From the NCBI RefSeq assembly GCF_009733535.1, contig NZ_SMMI01000016.1:1-64000 (forward strand): a DNA stretch of 64,000 nt, given 5' to 3'. Shown here piece after piece: positions 62,541 through 64,000 of the stretch (its first letter is position 1; each line of letters starts with the position of its first letter). The DNA comes from Sphingobacterium endophyticum (GTDB taxonomy: Bacteria > Bacteroidota > Bacteroidia > Sphingobacteriales > Sphingobacteriaceae). The notes beneath the pieces are model-generated. The model ran no database searches. It had not been told where the DNA came from and saw only the letters and a list, made by a program, of their open reading frames with translations. The translations under genes were made by a program, and so were the position numbers.

Positions 62541-63665
62541 ATGATCGCAGATTTAGAAGACAAAAAGATTAAGGAAATTTTTAAAACTTCCATAATCCAG
62601 CAGACTGCTTATTGGTCTGAAGTAAAAAAATTACAAGGAATAGAGAGCGTTGCTTATAATTTTAAAGTTAAAAACGCCGATCTATTTCAAGATGTTTCAG
62701 ATGAAACTTATTTGTTTGGTGATTTATTAATTATTATCCAGCATTTAGATGCTGAAAATTGTATTGCTTATGTACCTTATGGTCCAGAAGTAGAACCTGA
62801 CCCTGAAAACCAAGGCTTCTTTCTTGAACAATTATCCGAAAGCTTGAGAAACTTCCTTCCTCCTACTTGCATCATGATTAGATTTGACCTTTCATGGGAA
62901 TCTCTGTGGGCTAAGGAAGATGACTGTTATGATATTCATGGAAATTGGATTGGCGTGCCAGAGAAAAGAATACAAGAATTAAGACTTAATTTCAATACCG
63001 AAAATTGGAATTTAAAAAAAGCAAACACGGATATTCTTCCCTCCAATACTATTTTTATAGACCTTAAAAATAATGAGGATGAAATATTAGCCAATATGAA
63101 ATCCAAAACAAGATATAATGTCAACCTTTCTCAAAGAAAAGGGGTTCAAATTAAATCATTAGGTATTGATAATCTAGAAATTTGGTATGAACTATACCGT
63201 CAAACTGCTCAAAGAAATAATTTCTTTTTACATGACATTAACTATTTCAAAGTAATATTAAGTGCAAGAGCGAATGACACCCAGTCTCCTGCAGATGTTT
63301 TTCTTTTAGTTGCTGAAGTAGATGCACAACCCTTAGCAGCTATGTTTTTAGTTTTAGCAGGAAATAGAGGAACATACTTATACGGTGCTTCAGCAACTGA
63401 AAACAGAAACTATATGGCAACCTATGCTTTACAATGGAATGCTATGAAAATTGCTAAAGAAAAAGGCTGTACTGAATATGATTTCTTTGGTATATCTCCA
63501 AATGCAGAAGAATCACACCCTTTATATGGTCTCTACAGATTTAAAACGGGCTTTGGTGGTGAAATTTTCCATAGAATGGGATGCTGGGATTACCCACTGG
63601 ATAAAGAAAAATACAATTACTATGCTTCCATGGAATTCCAAAATCAAAGTTATCACTTAAATTAA
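62541..63665 (+). CDS. FemAB-family peptidoglycan bridge aminoacyltransferase
   Basis: The 374-aa protein (from ATG 62541) has the tandem GNAT folds of the FemX/FemAB family, with MKSKTRYNVNLSQRKGVQI, NNFFLHDINYFKVILSA, and YGASATENRNYMATYALQWNAMKIAKEKGCTEYDFFGISP near the end. Such enzymes add amino acids to peptidoglycan precursors using aminoacyl-tRNA. In Bacteroidota the family may also modify other acceptors. It is monocistronic. Confidence 0.9.
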   Translation: MIADLEDKKIKEIFKTSIIQQTAYWSEVKKLQGIESVAYNFKVKNADLFQDVSDETYLFGDLLIIIQHLDAENCIAYVPYGPEVEPDPENQGFFLEQLSESLRNFLPPTCIMIRFDLSWESLWAKEDDCYDIHGNWIGVPEKRIQELRLNFNTENWNLKKANTDILPSNTIFIDLKNNEDEILANMKSKTRYNVNLSQRKGVQIKSLGIDNLEIWYELYRQTAQRNNFFLHDINYFKVILSARANDTQSPADVFLLVAEVDAQPLAAMFLVLAGNRGTYLYGASATENRNYMATYALQWNAMKIAKEKGCTEYDFFGISPNAEESHPLYGLYRFKTGFGGEIFHRMGCWDYPLDKEKYNYYASMEFQNQSYHLN

Positions 63666-63672
63666 AAAAATA

Positions 63673-63698
63673 AAGGGGCACTCTTACGAATGCCCCTT
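63673..63698. terminator. Bidirectional terminator
   Basis: Stem AAGGGGCA/TGCCCCTT with a 10-base loop lies between the FemAB-type gene and the convergent small ORF that ends at 63715. Confidence 0.75.
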
Positions 63699-63714
63699 CT
63701 ACTAAGATAATCTA

Positions 63715-63903
63715 CTATCCCAAACCAAATTTATTAATCTGCGGACCTTTGCCATTCTTCTTATTCATTTCAATCCATTGCTTTATAATTTCAATTACAA
63801 ACCCTAGATTTCTAATTAATAAAATAACTTTTACCGGTAATTTCCCCGGTGAGGACCTTAATAAAGTCAAAAGTTGAGATATAGAATTCAAAAGACTTTT
63901 CAT
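63715..63903 (-). CDS. Small amphipathic protein (62 aa)
   Basis: The 62-aa protein has a long hydrophobic/amphipathic N-terminal part (LLNSISQLLTLLRS and VKVILLIRNLGFVIEIIKQWIE) and a polar glycine/lysine end. It is likely to be a peripheral or single-pass membrane peptide. It has a normal ATG and is followed by the shared terminator. No family is recognised. Confidence 0.5.
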   Translation of the reverse strand: MKSLLNSISQLLTLLRSSPGKLPVKVILLIRNLGFVIEIIKQWIEMNKKNGKGPQINKFGLG

Positions 63904-64000
63904 TTTAATTTTAGATTTTGCTCCTCAGATTTATTAACTAACAAATCTTTTTAAGCGATTAACAATTTTAATTTTAGGGTTACCAGACAATAATTTTTTC

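Noticed and set aside
1..64000. CRISPR arrays, insertion sequences, tRNA or rRNA genes, prophage
   Set aside because: No regularly spaced repeats, transposase or integrase motifs, T-loop GGTTCRAATCC-type sequences or phage structural genes were seen by reading; covariance-model scans were not possible.

Overview
The window comes from the chromosome of an AT-rich Bacteroidota, most likely a member of the Sphingobacteriaceae (Sphingobacterium/Pedobacter-like). The support is a SusC/SusD pair, a fimbrillin-like lipoprotein preceded by a short peptide gene, several dispersed glycoside hydrolases (GH32, GH76, GH172, GH43), frequent PorT-like barrels and lipoproteins, almost no Shine-Dalgarno sequences, and promoters of the Bacteroidetes TTTG-N-TAnnTTTG type. 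The taxonomic call is inference from gene content; no rRNA gene is present.

Layout. 1-543: no gene, only a terminator. 0.5-5.4 kb: two divergent DNA-repair pairs, a radical SAM/HhH protein with its DUF4130-type partner, and a ligase-associated exonuclease with an ATP-dependent DNA ligase. 5.4-8.8 kb: large catalase, general stress PPOX-like protein, lipocalin. 9-11.2 kb: complete bacteriophytochrome histidine kinase; a heme oxygenase able to supply biliverdin lies 50 kb away at 61.6 kb. 11.6-13.9 kb: ECF-type sigma factor, two small membrane proteins and an Hsp20 chaperone. 14.5-19.6 kb: tight operon of SpeD, DUF4178, DUF350, membrane spermidine synthase-like protein and a Tat-exported FAD oxidoreductase. 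20.8-23.5 kb: PAP2 phosphatase, GtrA and GT39, an envelope glycosylation set, followed by a 660-bp gap with two perfect hairpins.

24-34.9 kb is a mixed stretch: SMP-30 hydrolase, thioredoxin-like protein, small lipoproteins, OmpA protein, GH32, ABC-F ATPase, esterase. 34.9-38.5 kb is the most unusual operon: a fatty-acid-hydroxylase-type membrane protein, a ketoacyl synthase III fused to a heme-oxygenase-like (probable metal oxidase) domain, and an unrecognised 296-aa protein. 38.6-46.8 kb carries MsrA, GH76, an OM barrel, class I FBP aldolase and a beta-helix/PDZ protein. 47.4-52.2 kb is an isolated SusC/SusD pair. 52.2-55.3 kb holds menaquinone methyltransferase and a Na+/H+ antiporter. 55.6-57.6 kb is a short peptide gene plus fimbrillin-like lipoprotein. 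57.6-61.3 kb carries GH172 and GH43, probably arabinan or fructan active. The end carries heme oxygenase, YwbE and a FemAB transferase.

No tRNA, rRNA, CRISPR array, transposase or phage gene was recognised. The strongest candidates for undescribed biology are the KAS III-oxidase fusion operon, the polyamine/DUF4178/DUF350 operon, and the short peptide plus fimbrillin-like lipoprotein pair.
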